Shown here: positions 1 to 7,964 of the stretch, piece after piece | Position numbering within the stretch: the stretch's first letter is position 1 | Layout: the number at the start of each line of letters is the position of its first letter | Assembly: GCA_050944035.1 (NCBI GenBank) | Contig: JBMNQH010000007.1 | Location: 61,303-125,302 of the forward strand | DNA: 64,000 bases | DNA from: JBMNQH01 sp050944035 | GTDB lineage: Bacteria; Bacillota; Clostridia; Oscillospirales; Oscillospiraceae | Direction of reading: 5' to 3' | Notes under the pieces: generated by a model | The model's database searches: none | Seen by the model: only the letters and a program-made list of their open reading frames with translations | What the model was told of the DNA's origin: nothing | Translations under genes and position numbers: made by a program

Positions 1-1
1 T

Positions 2-748
2 GAAAAAAATGCACGGGAGAAAGAAGAGGCGGCCATTCTGGCAAAAAATGAACAGCTCCGTGCCAATCTTCTGCGCGCGATTTCTCACGACTTGCGTACA
101 CCACTGACGTCGATCTCCGGGAATGCCAGCAATCTTTTATCCAACGGACAAAATTTTGATGAAAGTACCAGAATACAGCTTTATACGGATATTTACGATG
201 ATTCCATGTGGTTGATTAATCTGGTGGAGAATTTGTTATCTGTGACTCGAATCGAAGAAGGTCGTATGAATTTGCATTTGTCAGCAGAACTCATGGATGA
301 AGTGATTGCTGAGGCGCTGCATCATGTCAACCAAAAGAGCGTAGAACATAAAATTGTGGTACAGAGTACAGAAGAGTTCATTCTTGCTAAGATTGATGCC
401 AAACTGATTGTACAGGTTGTGATTAACATTGTGGACAACGCAATCAAATATACGCCGAAGGATTCTGAAATCATCATCGTTTCAGAAAAGCGGGGGGATC
501 AGGTTGTGGTAACCATTGCGGACAACGGACCTGGTATTTCAGACGAGGCAAAAACGCGTGTGTTTGAAATGTTTTACAGCGGTGCAAATCAGGTTGCAGA
601 CAGCCGTCGCAGTTTGGGACTTGGCCTGTGTTTATGCAAATCCATTGTCAATGCGCATGGCGGAGAGATTTCTATTAGAGACAACCAGCCGCATGGGGCA
701 GTATTTACATTTACACTACCGGCCGAGGAGGTGCAATTGCATGAATAA
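2..748 (+). CDS. kdpD: KdpD-type sensor histidine kinase, C-terminal part (5' truncated by window edge)
   Basis: The 3' end of an osmosensitive-K+/turgor sensor kinase; only the last 248 residues are present and the open frame runs to the left edge, so no start is visible. The visible part is the complete transmitter: the H-box ISHDLRTPLT with the phospho-accepting His near residue 29, a DHp helix, the N-box NIVDNAIKYTP, the G1 box DNGPGIS and a GLGL G2 box. The sequence between H-box and ATPase domain is KdpD-like. The stop overlaps the start of the next gene by 8 nt, so the pair is translationally coupled. The Kdp assignment rests on the KdpE-like partner and the kinase core; the N-terminal Kdp and Usp domains are outside the window, as would be any kdpABC or Trk/Ktr target. 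Confidence 0.85.
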   Translation, partial: EKNAREKEEAAILAKNEQLRANLLRAISHDLRTPLTSISGNASNLLSNGQNFDESTRIQLYTDIYDDSMWLINLVENLLSVTRIEEGRMNLHLSAELMDEVIAEALHHVNQKSVEHKIVVQSTEEFILAKIDAKLIVQVVINIVDNAIKYTPKDSEIIIVSEKRGDQVVVTIADNGPGISDEAKTRVFEMFYSGANQVADSRRSLGLGLCLCKSIVNAHGGEISIRDNQPHGAVFTFTLPAEEVQLHE

Positions 749-1439
749 AGTGCTCATTTTGGTAGTAGAGGACGATATATCGGTACGGAATTTGATCACG
801 ACAACGCTCAAAGCACATGGTTACCGATATTTAACGGCGTCAAACGGAGAAGCTGCCATCTTGGAAGCGTCTTCCCACAATCCGGATATTATCTTTTTGG
901 ATTTGGGATTACCGGATATGGATGGCATGCAGGTCATCGAAAAGATTCGTACATGGTCTCATGTACCGATCATTGTCATCAGTGCAAGAAGTGAGGATAC
1001 AGATAAAATTGGGGCATTGGATGCCGGTGCAGATGATTATTTAACAAAACCATTTTCTGTAGAAGAACTGCTGGCTCGAGTGCGTGTAACACAGAGACGG
1101 CTTGCAATGATGCAAACAGAGTCTTCCGAGGAGTCCGTATTTACGAATGGCAGGCTGCGTGTGGACTACGCCGCCGGTTGTGCCTATCTTGGAGAGCAGG
1201 AATTGCATCTTACACCGATTGAATACAAATTGTTGTGTTTGCTTTCCAAGAATGTCGGAAAGGTGTTGACACATACCTTTATTACACAAAAAATCTGGGG
1301 GAGCAGTTGGGAGAACGACGTGGCATCTCTACGGGTATTTATGGCAACATTGCGAAAAAAAATAGAGAGCGATTCGAGCGCTCCGCAGTATATTCAGACC
1401 CACATTGGTGTGGGATATCGGATGATGAAGGTAGAATAG
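741..1439 (+). CDS. kdpE: KdpE-type response regulator (OmpR/PhoB family)
   Basis: DNA-binding partner of the kinase upstream, 232 residues. Start chosen at the ATG overlapping the kdpD stop (MNKVLILVVEDD). The receiver domain has the acidic pair EDD near residues 9-11, the phospho-acceptor Asp in IFLDLGLPDMDG and the conserved Lys in YLTKPF. A winged-helix output domain follows (LTPIEYKLLCLL, then RVFMATLRKKIE and GVGYRM). Family knowledge: KdpDE responds to low K+ or turgor and activates potassium uptake genes. No kdp structural genes are in view. The gene ends just before a strong bidirectional terminator shared with the convergent gene at 1536-2312. Confidence 0.88.
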   Translation: MNKVLILVVEDDISVRNLITTTLKAHGYRYLTASNGEAAILEASSHNPDIIFLDLGLPDMDGMQVIEKIRTWSHVPIIVISARSEDTDKIGALDAGADDYLTKPFSVEELLARVRVTQRRLAMMQTESSEESVFTNGRLRVDYAAGCAYLGEQELHLTPIEYKLLCLLSKNVGKVLTHTFITQKIWGSSWENDVASLRVFMATLRKKIESDSSAPQYIQTHIGVGYRMMKVE

Positions 1440-1464
1440 AATAAGATTTGACCTTCAATTCAAG

Positions 1465-1508
1465 AAGAAGCGGCATTGTACTACGCGCAGTACAATGCCG
1501 CTTCTTTT
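1465..1508. terminator. Bidirectional intrinsic terminator between convergent genes
   Basis: An 18-bp perfect stem (1465-1482 with 1489-1506) closes a 6-nt loop and has T-rich flanks on both strands. It lies between kdpE and the convergent repressor gene. Confidence 0.85.
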
Positions 1509-1535
1509 ATCGTTTACCATCTATGTGAGAATAGA

Positions 1536-2312
1536 TCACTCCCGCATTTTTGTCAGAACATAGCCAAACTTTATCCATTTGTTCATATCTTCCTCGTCGT
1601 AGCTGTTCACAGTAAATGCTTCACCATAGCCGTTAATTGGTTCCAAAACACAGGGGTCAGTCTGATGGAATTTCCGGACATAAACTCGTCCGGTTTCTTT
1701 GTTGATAAAAATACCGGTGTCGCCATCGCGGATAGGTTTTCTGCAGATCAGGAGGATGTCCCCCAAATGATACACTGGATGCAAATGATTGGAGGTGATT
1801 TTAATGCCACAGTGCAAATCACTCCCAAATCTTTTTCTATATGGTGCGGCATTTACTTTGATAATATTGGAAGAGTCATAAATCATACCATCTTCCATGT
1901 TGCCGGTGAGAACCAGCACTGAGATATAATCATCGGGATTTTCATTTTCTCCCAGAAAGGCTGTCTCGAAATCAATGATAGATTTTACAAAATGGTATTG
2001 ACTGGGTGTCAGACGATAGAACTGCCGCATAATTTCCAGTTCCTCGCCCCAATCATTCAAGAGTTCGAATATCAGTTTTCCGGTCAGTTTATACATAAGG
2101 TGCGCTGTATACAGATCGATTCGAGAGGTTTCTCCGGAAATCATCTTCTTATAGCCGGAAAGAGATAGTTGCAGCTTCTCTGCCATCTGTGCCTGTGTTA
2201 ATCCGAGATTTATCCGTTCTTTTTCAATGTTCAGAGTAAAATTTCTTACAATATCCTGCCTGGTCACGTTAGAGTTTCCTTCAATAATAGACATTTTTCG
2301 GGACTTTTTCAT
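1536..2312 (-). CDS. XRE-family regulator with LexA/S24-like C-terminal domain lacking the expected serine
   Basis: 258 residues. An N-terminal helix-turn-helix (around residues 25-75, LGLTQAQMAEKLQLSLSGYKK) is joined by a linker to a domain with the S24/LexA fold signature: HPVYHLGDILLI, then a conserved GDTGIFI strand and GRVYVRKF carrying the dyad lysine. In the canonical motif the catalytic serine sits three residues before the proline (S-M-x-P). Here that position reads H-L-H-P, so the serine is replaced by histidine. The protein is therefore probably not self-cleaving, although the fold may still dimerise or sense a ligand. It could be a phage-repressor-derived regulator turned into a stable regulator. 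Start is the ATG preceded by AAGGAT. It is divergent from the Spo0A-C-like gene. Confidence 0.75.
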   Translation of the reverse strand: MKKSRKMSIIEGNSNVTRQDIVRNFTLNIEKERINLGLTQAQMAEKLQLSLSGYKKMISGETSRIDLYTAHLMYKLTGKLIFELLNDWGEELEIMRQFYRLTPSQYHFVKSIIDFETAFLGENENPDDYISVLVLTGNMEDGMIYDSSNIIKVNAAPYRKRFGSDLHCGIKITSNHLHPVYHLGDILLICRKPIRDGDTGIFINKETGRVYVRKFHQTDPCVLEPINGYGEAFTVNSYDEEDMNKWIKFGYVLTKMRE

Positions 2313-2368
2313 TTTTTATCCTTCCTTATTCCTATGATTAAGGGCAACAAAGTGTAATCATATTCCTA

Positions 2369-2392
2369 TATAATAAATCCTGCAAATCCTGC
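2369..2392 (+). promoter_or_regulatory. Candidate promoter -10 with tandem 9-bp repeat between divergent regulator genes
   Basis: In the 287-bp gap between the XRE/S24-like gene and the Spo0A-C-like gene, TATAAT (2369-2374) is followed directly by two head-to-tail copies of AAATCCTGC (2375-2383, 2384-2392). No good -35 is seen. The repeat abutting a -10 is typical of a repressor operator, but the binding protein is unknown; the neighbouring XRE protein is the obvious candidate. Confidence 0.4.
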
Positions 2393-2471
2393 AGAAAACA
2401 TTATATAGATAAGGGAGGTGGTATGGAAACACTCTTTTATCCATTATTATTTTAGCATAAAAGGATAAGGT

Positions 2472-2546
2472 ATGGAAGACAAAAAGTTATTGAAAACAAA
2501 ATGCCTTGAAAAGGCAGTGGGACAGGTGTTGGAAGGTATAGTATAA
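2472..2546 (+). CDS. Possible 24-residue small peptide ORF
   Basis: A short open frame starting MEDKKLLKTKCLEK and ending EGIV lies upstream of the Spo0A-C-like gene, preceded by AAGGATAAGGT, a plausible ribosome binding site. A second tiny frame (MQNKKLSR..., 2556-2603) overlaps the start of the next gene. Both may be chance. They are recorded because small peptides often accompany sporulation and quorum regulators; there is no independent support for translation. Confidence 0.2.
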   Translation: MEDKKLLKTKCLEKAVGQVLEGIV

Positions 2547-2599
2547 AGTAATTGTATGCAGAACAAGAAGCTGTCAAGAATGAGTTTTAAAGGAGGAGC

Positions 2600-3031
2600 A
2601 TGATGAACAGACAGATTGTTGAGAATACGTTGATGGAGATGGGGATGCCAGCCACCTTGAAAGGATTTACCTATATCACAGATGCGGTTATGCTTCTGGA
2701 TACACTGGAATGGAAAAGTCCAAAGTGGACTGCGCTGTACTACAAGATTGCAGCGATAAACAACGATACTCCGACCCGCGTAGAGCGTGCAATCAGAAGT
2801 GCATTTGTCTCGACGAGAAATCGAGTTGTAGATTATGATATAATCGAGCATTATATTGGATTCGCAAACTGTGAGAATTCCAGTTCTCTTTTACATTTAT
2901 ATAAAAATGTAAAAAAAGAATACCCGAATGATGAACAGGTGTCCTATTCAGATATTATATCGTACGAGGATCTGGTAACGCTCAAAGATACGCTTCAAAA
3001 GATGTTGAAACTTCTGAGGAATGTTCCATAA
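2600..3031 (+). CDS. Stand-alone Spo0A C-terminal-domain DNA-binding protein
   Basis: 143 residues, with no receiver domain. From about residue 8 to 105 it follows the Spo0A effector domain: MGMPATLKGFTYITDAV matches the 'GVPAHIKGYQYLREAI' helix of Spo0A, and the recognition-helix signature TPTRVERAIRSAF (residues 57-69) matches 'TASRVERAIRHAI'. The tail after residue 110 is unrelated and rich in charged residues. Start: ATG (2600 or 2603) behind AAAGGAGG. Spo0A itself is 260-270 residues with an N-terminal phosphoreceiver, so this is a phosphorylation-independent paralogue that might compete for or share 0A-boxes. The function is inferred from the domain only. Confidence 0.8.
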   Translation: MMNRQIVENTLMEMGMPATLKGFTYITDAVMLLDTLEWKSPKWTALYYKIAAINNDTPTRVERAIRSAFVSTRNRVVDYDIIEHYIGFANCENSSSLLHLYKNVKKEYPNDEQVSYSDIISYEDLVTLKDTLQKMLKLLRNVP

Positions 3032-3069
3032 ACTGTGGATTCATACTTGTGCGTAGCTGGCGAAAAACA

Positions 3070-3111
3070 ATAATCCGAACCTTGTTCCAATCGGAACAAG
3101 GTTCGGATTAT
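3070..3111 (-). terminator. Terminator of the tRNA-Leu transcript
   Basis: Long stem (3070-3088 with 3093-3111) and 4-nt loop, just downstream of the tRNA on the minus strand and followed there by TTGTTTTTC. Confidence 0.75.
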
Positions 3112-3118
3112 ATTGGTT

Positions 3119-3203
3119 TGGTGCGCCTGAAGGGACTCGAACCCGCACGCATTGCTGCACGAGAACCTAAATCTCGCATGTCTACCAATTCCATCACAGG
3201 CGC
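3119..3203 (-). tRNA. tRNA-Leu (anticodon UAG)
   Basis: 85 nt on the minus strand. The acceptor stem GCGCCTG/CAGGCGC is perfect, the discriminator is A and CCA is encoded. The D-arm is GGAATTGGTAGAC, the anticodon stem-loop is CGAGA-TTTAGGT-TCTCG with UAG in the loop, there is a long class II variable arm, and the T-arm is GCGGGTTCGAGTCCC. The long variable arm and UAG anticodon define leucine. Confidence 0.95.
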
Positions 3204-3380
3204 ATATATAAAAGCAATCTATTACTGTATGATAGCACATCAACCTGACAGTTGTCAACGTAAAGTCTAAAACTTTTCCGGGTGCCTCTTGCTTTTTTCA
3301 GGACATATCTGTATATTAAAAAAGTATAAACTTGAGGAAAAGAGAGAAAACGGAAGGTTCCTCTCGGTTAGGAGAGAAAT

Positions 3381-4094
3381 ATGGTTGCTACTGTTGTCAA
3401 TGCACTGCTGATTCTTATCGGTAGCTTTACCGGTTTGTTATTTCGAGATAAAATCAAACAAAAATATCTGGATGCCGTTGTAATCGGATTGGGACTCTGT
3501 GTTGGAATAATCGGGATCAATAGCGCCTTGTCCTCAGAAAACACACTCTGCGTCATTGTCTGCATGGTGGCAGGTGTCGTGATCGGTGAGCTGTTGCGGA
3601 TTGAGGACCGATTGAATCATTTGGGTGATGCGTTAAAAGAAAAATTCATGAAAGGGCGGACAAACAGTCGGTTTACCGAGGGATTTATGGCGGCCACGTT
3701 GCTGTTCGGCGTTGGCAGCATGGCAATCCTCGGATCTCTGGAGGCCGGAATTAACCATAACTACAGCATTATTCTTTCTAAAAGTGTGATGGATGGATTG
3801 ATAGCCATCGGGTTTGCTGCTACCATGGGTGTCGGCGTTGCTCTTTCCGCTGTCATGATCTTTTTGTATCAGGGCGCTTTGACCTTACTTGCCGGTGTGG
3901 TTGCACCGCTGCTGTCAGATGCCATGATTGCGGAAATGTCCGGTGTTGGCGGGATCATCATTATTGGTCTTGCGATCAATATGCTTGGACTGTCTGGAGA
4001 AAAACCGGTTCGCACCGGCAATATGCTGCCTGCAATTTTTCTTCCGATACTGTATATTCCATTGGTGAACTGGTTTGGAGGGATTATAAAATGA
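3381..4094 (+). CDS. DUF554 family membrane protein
   Basis: 237 residues, almost entirely hydrophobic with about seven membrane segments. It begins MVATVVNALLILIGSFTGLLF and contains the motifs GLGLCVGIIGINSAL and LFGVGSMAILGSLEAG that mark the DUF554 (YdfK/YqgA-like) family. Physiological role unknown; integral membrane protein. Start ATG behind AGGAGAG. The last codons overlap the start of the EamA exporter by 4 nt (ATGA), so the two are co-translated and probably functionally linked. Confidence 0.85.
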   Translation: MVATVVNALLILIGSFTGLLFRDKIKQKYLDAVVIGLGLCVGIIGINSALSSENTLCVIVCMVAGVVIGELLRIEDRLNHLGDALKEKFMKGRTNSRFTEGFMAATLLFGVGSMAILGSLEAGINHNYSIILSKSVMDGLIAIGFAATMGVGVALSAVMIFLYQGALTLLAGVVAPLLSDAMIAEMSGVGGIIIIGLAINMLGLSGEKPVRTGNMLPAIFLPILYIPLVNWFGGIIK

Positions 4095-4996
4095 AAACAC
4101 ATAAATTTGCGATTGTGTTTGCCGGATTGCTCTGGGGAACAATGGGATATTTTGTCCGTCATATGGGTGCCCACGGCTATTCATCTCAGGATGTTGTGAT
4201 TGTCCGGAGCGGTGTGGCGTCTCTGTTTTTCGCACTTCTAATCCTGATTCAGAATCGAAAGCTGTTTCTTGTGCATATAAAAGATATCTGGTGTTTTCTC
4301 GGCTCTGGTATTGTCAGTATGCTCTTTTTCACGTATTGTTACTACAGTGCAATTTCGCTCACTTCGATGTCAACGGCGGCAATTTTACTCTATACTTCTC
4401 CTGCTTTTGTTATGCTGATTTCGCTGTTTTTATTCCATGAAAAGATGCGTAAAAATAAACTAGTGGCTCTGGCTGTTGTGATCGTCGGCTGTGCTTTGTC
4501 TTCCGGTTTGGGGAGTGATAGCGTAATTTCTGCAAAGGGTCTGCTGTTTGGGTTGGGTTCTGGTATTGGCTATGCGCTCTACAGTATTTTTGCTACGTTG
4601 GCCATGCAGCGCGGCTACGACAGCCGAACTGTCAGTTTTTATTCCACATTGTTTGCAACGATTGGTGCCTGTATTCTATGGGGTGGTGGAAAACCAATGG
4701 GAATGATGATTGCAAGTGAAACCGATCTTCTTTGGTGTGCTTCCGTTGGATTTATTACCTGCTTTTTACCGTATCTTTTTTACACCTGCGGTCTCTCTGG
4801 CGTAGAGCCGGGAGCGGCCTCTATTATGGTTGCAGTAGAGCCATGCATGGCGACGGTAGTCGGTATGGTTGCTTTTGGGGAAATGCTGACAGTGACAACA
4901 GGAGCGGGGGTCTTGCTGGTTGTTGCTGCTATTGTGATTTTAAATTTTCCAGAACGAAGAAAACGAACCGTTGAGAAAACAATAGTGAAAAACTAG
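4091..4996 (+). CDS. EamA/DMT-superfamily metabolite exporter
   Basis: 301 residues with ten predicted membrane helices in two repeated halves of five, the EamA/RhaT architecture. Helix 1 has the typical FAGLLWGTMGYF motif, helix 4 ends YTSPAFVMLISLFLFHEK, and the second half repeats this as VEPCMATVVGMVAFGE. These proteins are usually proton-coupled exporters of amino acids, sugars or other small metabolites; the substrate cannot be read from sequence. It is translationally coupled to the DUF554 gene and followed by a hairpin terminator. Confidence 0.85.
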   Translation: MKTHKFAIVFAGLLWGTMGYFVRHMGAHGYSSQDVVIVRSGVASLFFALLILIQNRKLFLVHIKDIWCFLGSGIVSMLFFTYCYYSAISLTSMSTAAILLYTSPAFVMLISLFLFHEKMRKNKLVALAVVIVGCALSSGLGSDSVISAKGLLFGLGSGIGYALYSIFATLAMQRGYDSRTVSFYSTLFATIGACILWGGGKPMGMMIASETDLLWCASVGFITCFLPYLFYTCGLSGVEPGAASIMVAVEPCMATVVGMVAFGEMLTVTTGAGVLLVVAAIVILNFPERRKRTVEKTIVKN

Positions 4997-5057
4997 AGAA
5001 TTGAATTTTTTGCTATTCTGATATTACCATAGAATATCTGATTCTGATAATCTATGA

Positions 5058-5095
5058 AATGACGGAACAGTCTTGTGATTGTTCCGTCATTTTTT
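5058..5095. terminator. Terminator between convergent EamA and cation-efflux genes
   Basis: The stem AATGACGGAACA/TGTTCCGTCATT (5058-5069 with 5080-5091) is followed by a T-run on the plus strand; an A-run on the left side could serve the minus strand. Confidence 0.8.
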
Positions 5096-5146
5096 CGGTT
5101 CGATATGTAAAAATGCTTGTGTGCAGTATTTTGCTGTATCAGAGTA

Positions 5147-6073
5147 CTAAAGTTGTTGGATATTTTTGTTATATTCAATTTCAGGAAGTAGTTCAAAATA
5201 AAAATCAGAATATTTTTGTGCCAAGGCTTCAATACAGCGTGCTTGTACGATTTTTAATTTCCCTAGAGAAATTTCATCCTTGTCCAGTGTCATATACGCA
5301 CTAATCCATAACTTGCGTCCTGTTCTTACAATATTGTAGTACAAGTCGGAGTAGTTACAGTCGCGAATGATAGGATCGACTGTCAGCTTTATTTCCTGAA
5401 TGGTTTCTTCCTCTGGTGGAATGAGCATCAAATCTCGCATTCCAGCAATAACAGTTTTAATGGGAACGGGAAGCATAACTATAGAAAGTATGACAGTAAT
5501 CAATGGGTCAAGGTAAGGAACGATGGGCTGAAACCAGTCAAAAGAAATCCATAACGGAAGCAAAAAGGCAACTGTCATTCCAAGAGAGATGATGCTGTCT
5601 ATTTTCCACCCCATCATTTCGACTGTTATGAGGGGAGAATTCAAATTCGCGTTTTTTCGTTTTAAAAAAGCATAGACAACAATTCCGAGTATACAGGCGA
5701 ATAATTCAAAGTATGCGACTGTATAAAAGGGAATAGTCCTTCCACCATGAAGTAGAATATTAATGTTATTGGAAATTAATCCGAGCGTTACCGCTGACAT
5801 GGTAATTCCCTTAATAACCAAAAAGATAGTTTCTAATTGCATATATCCAAAAGGATGACTTTCGTTAGCGGGTTTGTACAAAAGTGGAATCATAAAAATG
5901 GACGGAAGAAGCATAAAAAACTCAATCCCATCATAAACAGCGTCTAGAAGAACTGCTTGGGAACCCGTATAAATTGCCATAATAAGTTCTATTATCACAA
6001 AAAATAAGTTGGCATATAGAGATATGGTCATAGCGGACTTTTCTTTTCTCGATGTTCTTTTTCTGACGCGCAC
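5147..6073 (-). CDS. Cation diffusion facilitator (CDF) family transporter
   Basis: 308 residues with about six membrane helices followed by a soluble C-terminal domain. Family marks are DAVYDGIEFF in helix 2, the HPFGYMQLE motif after helix 2 (canonical HPFGYGR.E), and GWKIDSIISL in helix 5. CDF proteins export divalent metals such as Zn2+, Mn2+, Fe2+ or Co2+ in exchange for protons. The helix-2 and helix-5 metal sites keep aspartates, but the N-terminal site has D-x-x-x-D where Zn-specific members have H-x-x-x-D; this may shift selectivity away from Zn. Start is a GTG with GGGAG 7 nt upstream. It stands alone on the minus strand. Confidence 0.82.
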   Translation of the reverse strand: MRVRKRTSRKEKSAMTISLYANLFFVIIELIMAIYTGSQAVLLDAVYDGIEFFMLLPSIFMIPLLYKPANESHPFGYMQLETIFLVIKGITMSAVTLGLISNNINILLHGGRTIPFYTVAYFELFACILGIVVYAFLKRKNANLNSPLITVEMMGWKIDSIISLGMTVAFLLPLWISFDWFQPIVPYLDPLITVILSIVMLPVPIKTVIAGMRDLMLIPPEEETIQEIKLTVDPIIRDCNYSDLYYNIVRTGRKLWISAYMTLDKDEISLGKLKIVQARCIEALAQKYSDFYFELLPEIEYNKNIQQL

Positions 6074-6228
6074 AAGAACTCTCCCTTCAGTATTTAATAT
6101 CTTATTTCTGTTTTCAAAGCAAACAATATTTCAATTTTTAGATCAGCTATCTGAAAGATATTCACTGCAAAATTATACTGTATTTCGCTGTTCCTTGCAA
6201 GATACTTGAATACAGTATGGAATCGGGC

Positions 6229-6257
6229 TTGCTTTTATTTTTAGTTTATGTTATAGT
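6229..6257 (+). promoter_or_regulatory. Sigma-A promoter of the L25/Ctc gene
   Basis: -35 TTGCTT (6229-6234), 17-bp spacer, -10 TATAGT (6252-6257). It drives a leader of about 160 nt before the L25 start codon. Confidence 0.65.
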
Positions 6258-6289
6258 ATACATAAAGTGAATAGAAAGAACCGTCTTTT

Positions 6290-6348
6290 AAGAAGGGCTT
6301 TTAGCATTGCGCCATGTGGCGTTGTATGAGGAAGCTCTTCTTTTTTTA
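6290..6348 (+). terminator. Leader hairpin with U-tract upstream of the L25/Ctc gene (possible attenuator)
   Basis: AAGAAGGGCTT (6290-6300) pairs with AAGCTCTTCTT (6332-6342) and a run of T follows. A nested hairpin, GCGCCATGTGGCGT, sits in the apical part. It lies between the promoter and the coding start, so it would stop transcription before the gene unless readthrough is controlled. Confidence 0.6.
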
Positions 6349-6424
6349 TCATTCACAGGGCAACAACGGCATACTTAGAATGTGTAGGTTTGCACAAATA
6401 ATATTTATCAGGAGGAACACCGTA

Positions 6425-7000
6425 ATGAATGTTATTAAAGTAGACAAGAGGGATTTCACAGTCAAAGCAAAACACTTAAGACGCTCCGGCATTGTACCCG
6501 GGAGCGTTTTTGGAGGCTCGTTGCCGGATTCCATCTCGCTTCAAATGGATGAGGCAACTGCATGTAAACTGGTTCGCTACAAGCGGGAAGGAAGCAAACT
6601 GAAACTCGACCTTGATGGACAGATTATTCCGGTACAGGTTAAGGAAAAGACAGTGAACACACTGAACGGTGAAATTCTTCACATCAGTTTTCAAGCTCTG
6701 AAGGCAGATCAGAAGGTCAACAGTGTTATTCATATCATTCTGAAAAACACGGAGAAAATTACAGATTCACTCGAGAAAATGTTGTTGGAGATCCCCTATA
6801 CTTCTTTGCCGGAGAATATGATTGACACGATTACGATCAACGTCGATGGTATGGCCGTTGGCAGCATTATAACGGTTGGCGATATTCCGGAACTCAAGAG
6901 TGAAAAGATTGAGTTGCTGATCGATGCGGAAGAAATTGTTCTGCGCATCAGTGATAAAAAGCGTACTGCTGAAAAGGAAGTGGAGCAGGAAGCAGAATAA
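6425..7000 (+). CDS. rplY: 50S ribosomal protein L25 / general stress protein Ctc
   Basis: 191 residues. The N-terminal L25 domain (VDKRDFTVKAKHLRRSGIVPGSVFG) binds 5S rRNA. The longer TL5/CTC-type C-terminal beta domain (ENMIDTITINVDGMAVGSIITVGDI) and an acidic tail follow. In Bacillus, Ctc is a stress-induced ribosome-associated protein; in clostridia it is the usual L25. Start ATG behind AGGAGGA at about 6412-6418; the open frame extends upstream through the leader hairpin but has no ribosome binding site there. It is monocistronic, with promoter and hairpin leader before it and a terminator after. Confidence 0.88.
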   Translation: MNVIKVDKRDFTVKAKHLRRSGIVPGSVFGGSLPDSISLQMDEATACKLVRYKREGSKLKLDLDGQIIPVQVKEKTVNTLNGEILHISFQALKADQKVNSVIHIILKNTEKITDSLEKMLLEIPYTSLPENMIDTITINVDGMAVGSIITVGDIPELKSEKIELLIDAEEIVLRISDKKRTAEKEVEQEAE

Positions 7001-7038
7001 CTTCTGCATCCTGTGATGAATTGTAGTAGTATTTGCTG

Positions 7039-7099
7039 AAGAAAAAGCTTGGACTGTCTAACAGCTATCAGCACGGACAGAACAGGCTTTTCTTCGTTT
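7039..7099 (+). terminator. Terminator after L25/Ctc
   Basis: GAAGAAAAAGC pairs with GGCTTTTCTTC around an inner CTGTC/GACAG stem, followed by GTTTTG. Confidence 0.6.
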
Positions 7100-7122
7100 T
7101 GTGATGAGACAAGGAGAAGAAA

Positions 7123-7926
7123 ATGCAAACACAGTTACTTGGACAGCCAGTCGATCATATAGCGTTTGGAAAAGGAATTATAACGGATATCTCCAATAAA
7201 ATTATTACGATACACTTTTCTCAGGGAGAAAAGAGATTTTTATATCCAGAAGCATTTTCGCATTTTTTAACCCTGAAGGATACGGCGAAACAAAAGGAGA
7301 TTAATGCCAAGTACAACGGAAGATTACGGGCTGAAAAAGCGGCGAGGAAAAAAGAATGTGAAGAACAGGCATTGCGCAGACAAATACGCACTATGAAAAT
7401 CACACCAAATGCACAGGCGGTTTTTGATATTGTCATGGATGATGCAGAAAAAATGATCGAACACGGATCGATTTCAACCGGCTGCTATTTAAGCGGATAC
7501 TCTAAGGGCGAGCCGCGGATTCCAAACAGATTAAAACCGAATTCAGTGTGTCTGTTGACAGGATTGCCTGAGAGCAATGAGGAAAGAGACAGACGTATCT
7601 TAGGCGCTTTTATGGTAAAGGAAGATTTTTGGGGTAAGCATTGCACAAGTGGGATTATAGACGCACACGATGAGTATAGGATTTGTTTGCCCTCCGATAT
7701 TGCTTTGTCATATTGGGATTATTTTGAACATAACGAGACCCTCCCACGTTGGGGAAATGTAGTATTTAAGTATTTTTCAAACAATACCATGCAGAAAATT
7801 TTGCTTGATATAAAAAAGTTGTTGGAAAATACAGAACAAGAAACAGTTATAGGTGGGTTCTATCGATATTTCTGTGACGTCAACCGTTTGCCCCTCGAAC
7901 AGACGGAAAATGGAGAAACACTGTAA
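7123..7926 (+). CDS. Hypothetical protein with PcrA-tail/tudor-like N-terminus
   Basis: 267 residues, soluble, no signal peptide. I do not recognise the whole family. Residues 8-45 (VDHIAFGKGIITDI ... IHFSQGEKRF) resemble the small SH3/tudor-like module at the C-terminus of PcrA/UvrD helicases, including the one encoded at 16051-18420 here. A charged, Arg/Lys-rich helix follows (residues 60-100), then an unassigned domain with conserved-looking aromatic and cysteine positions (STGCYLSGYSKGEPRIPNRL, KEDFWGKHC, LSYWDYFEHNE). Start ATG behind AAGGAG. The gene stands alone before a bidirectional terminator. A nucleic-acid-related role is only a guess from the N-terminal module. Confidence 0.7.
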   Translation: MQTQLLGQPVDHIAFGKGIITDISNKIITIHFSQGEKRFLYPEAFSHFLTLKDTAKQKEINAKYNGRLRAEKAARKKECEEQALRRQIRTMKITPNAQAVFDIVMDDAEKMIEHGSISTGCYLSGYSKGEPRIPNRLKPNSVCLLTGLPESNEERDRRILGAFMVKEDFWGKHCTSGIIDAHDEYRICLPSDIALSYWDYFEHNETLPRWGNVVFKYFSNNTMQKILLDIKKLLENTEQETVIGGFYRYFCDVNRLPLEQTENGETL

Positions 7927-7964
7927 TTCTGGTTGATTTTTACCCTTGAAAGAGAAATTTTTAC

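Noticed and set aside
2600..3031. Spo0A itself
   Set aside because: There is no receiver domain and the tail is unrelated; the true spo0A must be elsewhere.
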